In this document: positions 55,266-64,000 of the stretch, in pieces
Layout of the letters: each line of letters opens with the position of its first letter
Numbering within the stretch: the first letter of the stretch is position 1
DNA from: Campanula takesimana
Lineage: Eukaryota; Streptophyta; Magnoliopsida; Asterales; Campanulaceae
Assembly (NCBI GenBank): GCA_026119855.1
Contig: JAOWBW010001053.1
Coordinates: forward strand, 1-64,000
Length of the DNA stretch: 64,000 bases
Direction of reading: 5' to 3'
The notes under the pieces: model-generated
The model's database searches: none
What the model was told of the DNA's origin: nothing
Seen by the model: the letters and a program-made list of their open reading frames with translations, nothing else
Translations under genes and position numbers: made by a program

Positions 55266-55483
55266 TTGGCCGCATGGCCATGGCGGGGCTAGAACAATGT
55301 TGGCCGCCTGGCCATGGCAAGATCCGGGGCAAAGTAGGCCGCGTGGCCTAGGACGAAATTGGCCGCCCGGCCAAAGGCAATATCGGCCGCGGGGCCAGGG
55401 GCAATGTTGGCCGCGTGTCCACATCATGCGCCGCCTCCGGTTTTCCTTTTCCTGGCAAGAATCGGGAGTTGTGCACTATTTAA
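55266..55483 (+). promoter_or_regulatory. Promoter of antisense gene 2, element II
   Basis: Six GGCC-palindrome copies at 55266, 55300, 55335, 55359, 55384 and 55407, then TATTTAA at 55477-55483 and the ATG at 55571. The copy at 55335 is TAGGCC-GCGT-GGCCTA: both arms changed so that symmetry is kept. Confidence 0.65.
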
Positions 55484-55570
55484 TGAACCCTTTGCAGCCA
55501 TACAAACGTACCAGCAACCTTTTGAGCAGTTTTTTGAGTTCCTTTTTAGCCAATTTTCTTGCTCTTTGCC

Positions 55571-57000
55571 ATGGATCAAGAGGCTAGAATCACAAGTCTT
55601 GAGAAGAAAGTCTTTATAACTTCTTTGGAGAAGTGGGTTGCCAAACTTCCTGGTTCGAGTCGTAGGAAACTTGATGAACGGTATGGGATAAAGTGTCTTT
55701 GGTCACTTTTGCACATGAACTCCAATACCCACCTCTTGCAAGCTTGTGGTAAATTTTGGAATGATACCCTCCATGTCTTCAACTTTTCATTCAACGAGAT
55801 AACACCCACTTATGAAGATATCGCAGCATTATGTGGCTACGAAGGGAAGGGTAAAGTTGCCTTGCCTTTTGACTTCGTTTGCTTGAGGGACAAGTTGGTG
55901 ACCTTTGGCGTACCGCGGATGACTTTGATAGGTATGCTAGGGGCGGTTATGTCGACCTTTCTTGGATGCCACAACACTTCATGCATGCAGACGTGACCTC
56001 TAACCCTCCTTGGACCATCTTGCACTGTGCTTGTTCAGCTCTATCCTTTTCCCTTCTGAGGTGGGATTTGCCAGTGAAGGATGTTTGGGCATGGTGAACT
56101 TGGCTCATTTAGGTTATGATATTGTACCGGCCATTCTTGGGGAGATGCTCTGTGGGATTCCCCATCTCGCGGCTTATGGTGGGATGCCTTGTGGTAGTGA
56201 TAGGCTTTTGACCATGTGGTTGCAAGAGCGGCTTCGAGTGAATAAACCGGCGGCTTCTCTGAAGGTGGCCCCATGGATGCACCGCATTAGAGGCATGGTG
56301 GAGCGTTTTGAGGGCATGACTCTCAAAGGTTGGGAAAGTATTTGGCGGAAATGGTGACTGACGACATTCAGTGGGTGGTGCCCCATTGGCACATTCACTC
56401 TGTGAGGGAGAAACAAGTGGGACTTCACATGATCAAAGTTCCAACCCTTTCTGGGACTACCTTTTACTATCCCTCTAGAGTGCTTCGTCAGTATGGTTTG
56501 GTGCAGACCATCCCGGAGGGTTGGGACGAGGAGAGAGATGATTTTCCCTTTGGGGTACTTCAGTTGGATGATAGTGCCTCAGTCCTTCTTTCTCAGATGT
56601 GGGGCGAGGCCGGCTTTAGTCGTAGGACCTTCCTCACGCGCTCTAGCAACACCTTCCTGCCACGCGAGTATTTGGACTGGTATATGGGGAGACTTGGGCA
56701 TGCGGAGCAGACTCTAGAGACCCTAAGGGGACTATCTTGGGATCCTGTGCTCCAAGTTCTTCATTGAGAATTAAGGAGGCTGAGGCTTATGAGAGGAGGA
56801 TGAGTAAGAGCGTGGCTAACGGAGGAGGAGAAGAAGTGGGGGCGTCAAAGAAGAGGAAGGGCGAAGAGGTTCCTAATGGCAAGGCTAAAGGTGTTAGCGA
56901 GTTCGAAAGAAGATTTTGTGAGAATCCTAGCAAGAAGAAAGTTCGCCGTGGGCAAAGCAAGAAGAAAGGGACCGAGGGCACAAACGGCACTAAGGAGTAA
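55571..57000 (+). pseudogene. Antisense gene 2 of Tat element II: PMD-related protein, frameshifted
   Basis: Read in order through 55571-55996, 55879-56097, 56010-56357, 56330-56767 and 56737-57000, it gives one colinear protein with about four frame changes and no good introns. The N-terminus has a short coiled coil (DQEARITSLEKK). Next is a PMD-like segment (FWNDTLHVFNFSFNEITPTY, EDIAALCGY), then a stretch with GYDIVPAILGEML and SDRLLTMWLQERL that recalls a retroelement-associated plant domain I remember as DUF7745; that assignment is uncertain. The C-terminus is strongly basic (SKKRKGEE, KKKVRRGQSKKK). It occupies the place of the SVFxRLG gene in element I but is unrelated to it. Confidence 0.65.
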
Positions 57001-57249
57001 TCCCGAACGTCTCTCCATAGTCGTGCAGACACATTAGTTTAATTTAGTTTATTTTTGTTTTAGTTTCAATTTCAGCATAGGTTATTTATTCAACAAGTAT
57101 GTCAAGCTTAGACTCATCAAATAAGTGTTAACATGCGATAACTATGGGAATAAAAGTTTTTGCTTTCAGAAAAATACAAATTCTATCTTTATTGCTTTGA
57201 CAAGATGTGGATGTTTATTTGTTTTTTTAGACCGCACCTTTTGAAAGGC

Positions 57250-57303
57250 TGCCTACGTTCCCCTTTTACAAATAGGACTAAGGGGCTCAGGTCACCGTAG
57301 TTC
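57250..57303. other. CTACG/CGTAG inverted-repeat cassette, copy 5
   Basis: TGCCTACGTTCCCC, then GGGGCTCAGG and CACCGTAGTTC. CTACG/CGTAG and CCCC/GGGG arms. Same relative place as copy 3 in element I. Confidence 0.7.
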
Positions 57304-57363
57304 ACTCCAGTCAGACTAGAATGATTTTAAAGAAAGGGAAGATAGAAGGGGGAATGCTCTAAC

Positions 57364-57465
57364 TTTTGCCTAGACCGCCCTTGCGGGTTTTCGATCTAGC
57401 GAGCTTTGTACGCACCCTTATTTTGCATAGACCGCCCTTTGCGGGTTTTCAGTCTATCGGGCTTC
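57364..57465 (-). other. Paired stem-loop cassettes downstream of pol, element II
   Basis: Copies at 57364-57405 and 57421-57465: CCTAGACCGCCCTTGCGGGT and a closing CTAGC or CTATC arm, matching the pair at 37336-37442. Confidence 0.75.
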
Positions 57466-57477
57466 TTTTTGCGTAGT

Positions 57478-57479
<2 letters not shown>

Positions 57480-57512
<33 letters not shown>
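57480..57512 (-). other. Templated poly(A) tract after the pol stop, element II
   Basis: 33 consecutive T on the plus strand, 12 nt after the stop codon at 57525-57527. Confidence 0.85.
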
Positions 57513-57516
<4 letters not shown>

Positions 57517-57524
57517 GGGGGAGT

Positions 57525-57752
57525 CTAGTCATAGTAGCGCCTGAGCTTGCTGAGGTTGACTGGTTCCTTGAACGGGTTGCCATCCAAATCTGCCATTCTG
57601 TCTAGTCTTGTGGCGCGTCCCTGAGCTTTGGTCATTGCGTCGACGCGTTGCTTCAAATCCTCTATTTCTCTTGAGATGTCTTGAATCGTTTCTGCAGTCA
57701 GGTGCGAGGGTACCTCCGGGCGTTCCTCACATAAGGCTCGATTTCGTGGCAA
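57525..57752 (-). pseudogene. Residual C-terminus of integrase, element II
   Basis: A 75-codon frame ending DGNPFKEPVNLSKLRRYYD, close to the last residues of the element I integrase (KEVNLDKLKRFYA). The preceding part is a Glu/Lys/Gln-rich helix (EIEDLKQRVDAM), not integrase. It marks the 3' edge of a large deletion or replacement of pol. Confidence 0.65.
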
Positions 57753-57762
57753 CCGAGGAGTT

Positions 57763-58656
57763 CTAAGTTTTCGCTTCCCTATAGAACCAAAATCCTCTCA
57801 CGACGGTGAGCATGTTCTCGTCCATCAAGCCTTGGATTCTCCTTTGTAGAGCGACACAGTTGTTGGTGTCGTGGCCTTCGTCTTGGTGGTAAGAGCAACT
57901 TTTGGTAGGTTCAAATGGTTGAAGGGGTGGTAATTCGGAGAGGAGTGAATGTTCTCCTAGAGGTTGCATCTTGCCCATTTGTCTCAGTTGGTCGAACAAT
58001 TTTGCGAAAGGGGTCCCCATTCTTGTGTAGCGGTGGACTGAGAGGGGGTATTTCCAAAAATCTTTGCATTTTTTCACTGATTTCCTTTTCCTGGTACGAG
58101 GGCCACGATTCTGTCGTTGTGTTGTGGTCTGAGGTTCATTCCCATGTGCCGGGTGCAGGATTGGGGTATTCGCGAGGTACTCCTTGAGGCAGCATAATGC
58201 GAACTCACATCTCGAACTCCATTCTTGGTCGTGGGCCCTTTCTATTTCTCTGAGTGTCGGCTCCCCCACTGTTGTAAAATGGTTGAGGTGTTGCAGTAAC
58301 TTGACGAGTTCTTCCTTTTCGGCTTTGTTCTGAGGAGACTGCATTCTCAACACGGCTCGAACTCGCCGACTGATGGTCCTCCACGAGGTTGTGGAGGGGG
58401 TAGCTTCTTGGTTCTCCTCGGTTGTCTCGAACGACTTGGCCTCATAATGGGTGGTAGCGTCCGCCAACATGTCGATATTTGGCAAGGGGAAGTCATCCTT
58501 TGGCGTAGCTTTGTTGAGGTCCCGAAAATCCACACATACTCTGACTTTACCGTTGGATTTCTTGACAGTCACCAGATTTGATAACCAGGTTGGATACTCG
58601 ATCACCCTGATGAAACCCACACGGAGTAGCTTCTCAATCTCCTCCTTCACTTGCAA
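57763..58656 (-). pseudogene. RT fragment joined to a gag-like segment, element II
   Basis: The first 80 residues are the start of a Tat RT (IEYPTWLSNLVTVKKSNG, FRDLNKATPKDDFPLPNID, MLADATTHYEAKSF). At about 58420 the homology stops and unrelated sequence continues in frame. This ends in a Gag-type tail: MGTPFAKLFDQL, then a C-X2-H-X4-H-X4-C knuckle at 57856-57897 and ALQRRIQGLMDENM. The YVDD box, the rest of RT, both RNases H and the integrase core are gone. A gag segment, possibly from another Tat element, has been fused behind the RT start; template switching or recombination could do this. Confidence 0.8.
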
Positions 58657-59333
58657 AGACCATTCCGGCTTAATGCGGCGCAGCTTCTGCTTGACTGGCT
58701 TAGCGTCTGGTGCTGTCGGGATTCGTGCTCTACGATCGAGTTGTCGAGCCCCGGCATGTCCTTATAAGACCATGCAAACACATCCACATATTCTTTGAGT
58801 AGCTCAATCAGTGCTTCCCTTTCGGCTCCGCTGAAGAAGCTTCCAATCTGCGTTTCCTTAGGCTCGGCTTCGGTCCCCAAATTCACGCATGTTAACACCT
58901 CATCGGCAGCTTGGGCTCGAGATTCTTTTTTATTAATAACCTGTTCTGAGATTTCTTTAATGTATTCATCATTTAATGTGTCTGTGTCTGCCTCTTCTAA
59001 TGAATCATTATTAACTAAGTGTATATCATTAGTTTGATTATTAGCAAATTTATCAGTTAAAAGAGTGACTATGGAGGGATACTCGGAAAGGTCGAGGGTT
59101 TCATTCATGGCAAAGGGGAAAATAGCGTTTGCAACAAGATCATAGTCTTCGGACGTAAGGTCGTCAGACTTAGAGGAAGACTCAAATTCAAAATGTAAAA
59201 CACTAGACTCTGGGGACGGGGATTTTGAGCGAGTGACAGGAGATGCTGCAGGAGTGGCGACAGGAGAAGGAGTAAGCCCCAGTGTTCCATCATAAATTCC
59301 GGAGTAGCTATAGGTCCCCCAATGATGCACCAA
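58647..59333 (-). pseudogene. Protease-RT linker of element II
   Basis: Acidic, Ser/Asn-rich frame homologous to the N-terminal 200 residues of the element I RT frame (FPFAMNETLDLSEYP, VNLGTEAEPKETQIGSFF, EYVDVFAWSYKDMPGLD). It is shifted against both the protease frame before it and the RT fragment after it. Confidence 0.75.
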
Positions 59334-60874
59334 TTCTTGAGCTTGTCCCCCATGGGTACCACCAATGTCCTTGGGTCCACCTTATCTTCAGAATCATCCC
59401 CGATGACGGCAACCATGTCTTCGTGCAGCCCCAGATTACCCAGATGCTGACGCAGATATTGGCCGTCCCACGTCTCAGTCAAACTTGGAGTTTCTGCGGC
59501 TTCTATTGCTGGCTTGTCAAGGGTTGTGGCTTCAAGCTGATCTGCCAAGTCTTCTGCAACCTTGGTGGAGTACTCATGCCTGATGGTTCTAACTCTGCCC
59601 GTGGCTTTGTCATATTCCATGTAAGTCAGCTTCATGTTGGACCGATCGAATTCCACATCTCTGAAAATCTCGAACCCTTTCTGCAATTTCCCGGTGTGGT
59701 CAATCCATGGCTCGGCGAACTCAAAACACAAAAACTCCTCGCCTTCCCTGACAAAGTAGCTATTCAGGGACAGGCGGTATGGCCACATTTCAGGCTTTCT
59801 GTAGGGAAGCTTCATCTTTTTAAGCAATTCCATCCTTTGTTGCTCCATCTTGTCTTCAAGAGTAAGGGTGTAACCTAGACCGAACAACCCTCGATGATTA
59901 ACCTCTTCAACCAATTCTGTGGGGCCTTGCAAGTTTTTACCTAGCCCCAGCCCCGGTATAAAACCCATGTTACGCAGTATCTTGACAACAGGTGCCACTT
60001 TGTCCGTTGTTTTGGTGAGGTCGATGGTATAGATCTGTGCTTGAGCGACTATTTCGAAGCCATTGAAGAGTCGGCTCTCTTCCCCATGCTGAATCTATAA
60101 GACAGGAATGCCCTTGGTGTCCGTCCCTTGGGCAGTTACAAGATCACTGTAGATGATGGTCACTTCATTATCAGATTGAAACTTCACACACTGGTGCAGG
60201 GAAGATGGGACCGCGCCCGACTGATGTAACCATGGCCGGCCGAGGAGGAGTGAGAAGGTTGCGGGGATGTCGATGACGTGGAAGTCGGTCGGCAGGATCT
60301 TTGTTCCGATGGTAATGGGCAGGGTGACTTCGCCTATCACAGCGCGGCATGTAGAGTCATAAGCTTTGATGGTTTGCTTGGATGGGCGTAAATCAATACC
60401 ATGAACGCCGACCACATCCATCATCCTTGAAGGCAGGATATTAATAGCAGAACCATTATCAATGAATACACGGGGAATCTTCTTGCTATTTACTTCGACA
60501 GTGATGTATAAAGGCTCATTATGATCAACTCCGAACACTGGCTTGTCTAGCTCTGAGAAAGTGATGATGTTTCCATAGTGGATATTACCAATCATGTGGG
60601 TGACGTCCTCCGGGGTAATGGTGGATGGTACCATGGTGGCGGCGAGGTTTTGCTCGAGCATGAGGCGATGGGCTAGGGAGGAGGTGAGTAGGGACCATAG
60701 CGAAATATGGGCTTGGGTTTGTTTGAGTTGAGTGAGGATAGGGTCTTCTTTGTCTAGGTCGGCTTGCTCGGGTTCCTTCCCAAAGACTTTCTTTGCACCC
60801 TTCGGGTCGGATTGGTACACTTGACCGGATCTTGTAAGGAGACAAACTTCCGCACGTAGCTCCTCCAAAGACAA
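59105..60874 (-). pseudogene. Tat element II protease region with a G-patch-like segment
   Basis: One frame with a TAG at 60095-60097 and a shift near 59300 into the linker. The protease motif VFIDNGSAINILPSRMM lies near 60410-60460, with Asn after the catalytic Asp, and LLLGRPWLHQS near 60225-60260. After the TAG, ILRNMGFIPGLGLGKNLQG (about 59925-59985) resembles a G-patch and matches the same segment in element I. It is followed by conserved sequence of unknown role (FGLGYTLTLEDK, SYFVREGEEFLCFEFAEPWI), also shared with element I. Confidence 0.8.
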
Positions 60875-63108
60875 TGGCGAGTCATGACAAGGGGGCGAAA
60901 CTTCGGTCTTTTCGGCCTCCTCGAAGATTTCGGCCCAAGAAAGAGGTTGAGAGGGCTTGGGACTCTCTTCCCTAGAGATTCGATTTCACTCACTAGTTCT
61001 TCTAAAGACAACAAGTAGCAAGAAGATTCTTTATTATTAGTCATTGAAATACAACCCATCTCATCACAGTCCGCCACAATAGGCTCGGCCGGATCAGTGA
61101 TCTCACTAAATTCTACCATGAGTACATTGCTAGCTACATAATCTCTAGGGTCTTCGACAACTCCCTTGTGGATGAGCTCTTGCACGGCCTTCTTGAGTTC
61201 AAAGCATTCTTCGGTAGTGTGGCCGGTGCACTTGTGGTAGTGGCAAAACTTCGACAAATCGCAACCAAGGCGGGGAAGGTGTCCTTCTAATGGTTCGAGC
61301 ATTTCTAACGTCACCAATGCCATGAAGATATCCACCATCGTGAGCCCTATCTTGTCAAAGGCATCCATGAGCTCTAGGATACTAATCTCGCCTGTTTGCA
61401 CCATATTCACCCCACCCCCATTGTTAGGAAGAGGATTATTCACCACATTGGGACCCTTCGGCTTCTCAATCTTCTTGTCATTGATCAACCCTTGTACTAC
61501 GCGCTTCAATTGAATACAACCATCCGTTGTGTGCCCGATGTGCTTGTGATACTTGCAGAACTTGGAGGCGTCCAAATCACTTCTTGGGTAGGCAGGTTGG
61601 TAATTCTCCAAAGGCTTGATAAGACCTCTCTTGACTAACACGTCAAAGACTTTCCCCATGGGCATACCAAAATCATCAAAGTGCTCCCTCTCCCTTTGCG
61701 GCGGAGCCCCATTCCTTGTTACGGCTTGGACATCTAACGGGACCTCTTTCTGGACCATATTCACTTGGCCGACGGCCTCCTTTCCACCCCTAGGAGGCGC
61801 AGGCGCAGTAGGAGCCTTGTAGCGGAAGGAGCTGTTGTTGTTGGTCTTCGGACTTTCCTTTGGTGGCACAATCCCAGTGAACCCTGCTTCGTACCTTACT
61901 CCGGCGTCAACCATTTCCCGCAAATCAGGGAAGTAACCATTACCTATAGCTGCTTTCATCTCCGGTAGCAAGCACTTGTAGAAAATCTGTTTCTGTTCCT
62001 TCGCTTTTGGTGGGTATTGGACCTCGCACAACCGATGATTCCACCTCTTGTAAAAATCATAAATAGCCTCGCCGGGTTTTTGCATAGTGTTCTCAAGGTC
62101 GGTTCGATCCACATGCCAATCCAAGTTAGCTTGATACTTCTCACAGAAAATGGCACTGATTTGATCCCACGTTTGCCTCTCGCTTGGCTCTAACCCCAAG
62201 AACCAACGCAGAGCTATACCATCCAAAGTGCTATGGAACACGCGAGCCATTTGTTCGTTGGTGCAGTCACGAGCCCTCATGGCCAACACATAACTATCCA
62301 AATGAGTCTTAGGACACGAGTCACCATGAAACATCGCCACCTTAGGCATCTTGAAATCCTTGGGGAGAGCCCCCACTTGGCTAGGGTTGATTGTCTTGGT
62401 AGTCGGTGCACTTTGCTTATCCACGGTCTCGATCAACTTTCGCATTTGCTCTTGCATGGCCATGACCACAGGGTGATTGGAGATGTCGGGGATAGTTTCT
62501 GACAGAATGATGGGAGGAGTAGTAGAAGCAGTAGCAGCGGCCATCCCAATACTCAGAGGCAACGAGGGTGCGGGTAGTTTGCTAGCGGAGAGGTAGCCAC
62601 CAAGCAGTTCAGGGGAAGGTTCATAGACAGCCTTGTTCTTGCTCATGGTAGTGAAACCTTGTTGGGTGTAGAGAGAAGGAGGTGGAACATTGCGGTAGCT
62701 TGGGAATGGGAAGGTAGTAGCATTGGTGTTGGGGGGACAGTTGGTATTGACCTCTTCATCCTCGACATAAATGAAATTCTCCCCATCGGGCACCAGTTTA
62801 GTCCCCTTTTGTTGAATGTGACCCTTCAACTGTTGGTTCTGGTCTTCCAGCATCTTGTTGCTTTCCTCGAGATTTTTGATCTTGGCTTCGAGACCGGCGA
62901 GGAAGTTCTGGAGGCTTGGGGGAATACCATTGAGAGTAGCCTCAGTGTTGAGCTCGGCGGCACTAGCAGGAGGAGCAGAGGCTGAAGCTGAGGCGGGAGT
63001 TGACATTGCTGATGACGAGACTGAGAACGTGGACGGAGTAGAAGCTTCACGTTGTAGTCGACCACCCGAACGGATCCAAACTTGCTTTGCTGAAAGGTTG
63101 AAGGGCAA
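60754..63108 (-). pseudogene. gag: Tat element II gag with two tandem CHHC knuckles
   Basis: Long frame of up to 784 codons; the likely start is the in-frame ATG at 63006, after which an Ala/Ser-rich stretch and a coiled coil (KIKNLEESNKMLEDQNQQLK) precede the Gag core (62390-61890: MPKVAMFHGDSCPKTHLDSY, IALRWFLGLEP, FYKRWNHRLCEV). The C-terminal part has two similar modules, each with a C-X2-H-X4-H-X4-C knuckle, at 61516-61557 and 61204-61245. The order DFGMPMGKVFDVL, knuckle, LKRVVQGL recurs as LTMVDIFMALV, knuckle, LKKAVQELI. The frame shifts near 60900 before the protease. Internal duplication of the nucleocapsid unit is the simplest reading. Gag itself is otherwise free of stops. Confidence 0.85.
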
Positions 63109-64000
63109 TGAAGCTTTTTAGGAGAGGGGGAAGGCTCATGCAAAGTATATTTTAATTTACAAAAAACATACATTATTTACATCCTAATTGGTTGGAAGGG
63201 ATACCCCTTTTTCGCAACTAGTTAGAAGACTACGATCAGTGGAGGCCATCACTACGTCTATAGACCCCTCGTTTTTCACCTGTATTGCACACCCCCAAAC
63301 GGACAATTTGGGCGAGGGTCCTATAGGGCAAGCGGCTTCCACCAACCATCGGATCCTACGACTAACCCTCCCTTAAAGGCATTTAACGTGATGTCTATGT
63401 TGCATCCTACGCAAGTTAATGATGAGCGGAGATCTTAACAACAAACACTCATCTCACCATGGCACGTCCCTTGTAGGGAAATCACTTTTTTGTGCACTTT
63501 CTCTCAAAGATCTCGATTCATCATTGACTTGGGGATGACTCGACATAGACAGCACGTTAATTGACTATTAAGGAAAATCTAGCCAAACCAACCGGTCAAA
63601 ACCTAGGTGTGATACCTATACTAGTGTGGGTCGACACGGGTTAGGTAAAAGGTTCCCACCGCTCGCGGAACGTACACGGTGAGTGGAGTAGACGAGTGAC
63701 TCGAAAAGAGGGCGACAGTAGCGCACAAATTCCTGCACATCGAATACTCCGGGTAATGGGGACCTGTGCAGTGCTGACACGGACTAGTGGTAGTGTGTGG
63801 CAAGAAACTAATTCTTTTTAAGGAAAACAAAAGAGAGAAGTTTTTGATGTTAGGATGATGCAATGCAATGCATGAGAGAGAGAGAGAAAGACATGTACAG
63901 GGGAGCATAGCAGAGTTTTGTTTGACCCTAATACTAAGGCGAAGATAACAGGGGTACAAGGATACAAGGTATATACCAAGTACAAGTGTCAACAAAGTAC
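63109..64000 (-). other. Leader of Tat element II, running out of the window
   Basis: Non-coding sequence upstream of gag with a GA microsatellite (about 63874-63887). No PBS or LTR is reached before the window ends. Confidence 0.5.

Larger units (their letters stand above)
50472..64000 (-). mobile_element. Tat-lineage element II with two antisense genes and a collapsed pol
   Basis: On the minus strand: leader (from beyond 64000 to 63109), gag, protease/G-patch-like segment, a short RT fragment joined to a gag-like segment, the last residues of integrase, poly(A), stem-loops, two plus-strand PMD-type genes and the 3' LTR ending at 50472. It interrupts the gag of element III. Without RT active site, RNase H and integrase core it is non-autonomous. 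Its gene order matches element I but its promoter motif differs. Confidence 0.8.

Overview
This window looks like repeat-dense nuclear DNA of a flowering plant, probably a eudicot with a large genome. Nearly all of it is LTR retrotransposons nested in one another. I found no convincing host gene, rRNA, tRNA or CRISPR array. The species cannot be named from the sequence.

Layout. (a) 2-9941: a SIRE-type Ty1/copia element with 1.4 kb LTRs, decayed gag and pol, and an extra open coiled-coil frame after pol. It sits inside the LTR of (b). (b) 9942-31412: pieces of a plus-strand Tat-type Ty3/gypsy host element (LTR end, PBS, gag remnant, long non-coding part, minisatellite arrays). Two younger elements interrupt it, each with a perfect 5-bp target duplication: a gag-protease-only Athila-like element (12574-20001, TSD accca) and a Tork/Tnt1-type copia element (22411-27378, TSD cgcat). 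(c) 31413 to about 45339: minus-strand Tat element I, with 3' LTR, minisatellite, two plus-strand (antisense) genes, then integrase, second RNase H, RT/RNase H, protease/G-patch-like segment and gag. (d) About 45340-50471: the 5' LTR, PBS and gag of plus-strand Tat element III, cut off by the next insertion. (e) 50472-64000: minus-strand Tat element II, again with two antisense genes, a pol gene collapsed to a short RT fragment joined to a gag-like piece, then protease and a gag with two zinc knuckles.

Most interesting pattern. Elements I and II share an unusual plan: gag-protease-pol on one strand, a poly(A) tract 12-14 nt after the pol stop, paired stem-loops, then two genes on the opposite strand ending at the 3' LTR. 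The first antisense gene in each is a plant-mobile-domain (PMD)-like gene whose four exons and three phase-0 introns can be read from the sequence. The LTR promoter and both antisense promoters of each element carry clusters of one short GC palindrome that is specific to that element: GGCGCGCGC in I, TTGGCC-N4-GGCCAA in II. Unrelated copia LTRs in the window carry their own phased GC palindromes (CTGCGCAG every 15 bp; paired GCGGGCGC sites 22 bp apart). I infer a shared promoter logic, one motif per family, that drives both the genomic RNA and the antisense cargo.

Almost every coding region is broken by stops or frameshifts. The exceptions are the SIRE extra ORF, the Athila-like protease ORF and the 146-codon second antisense ORF of element I.
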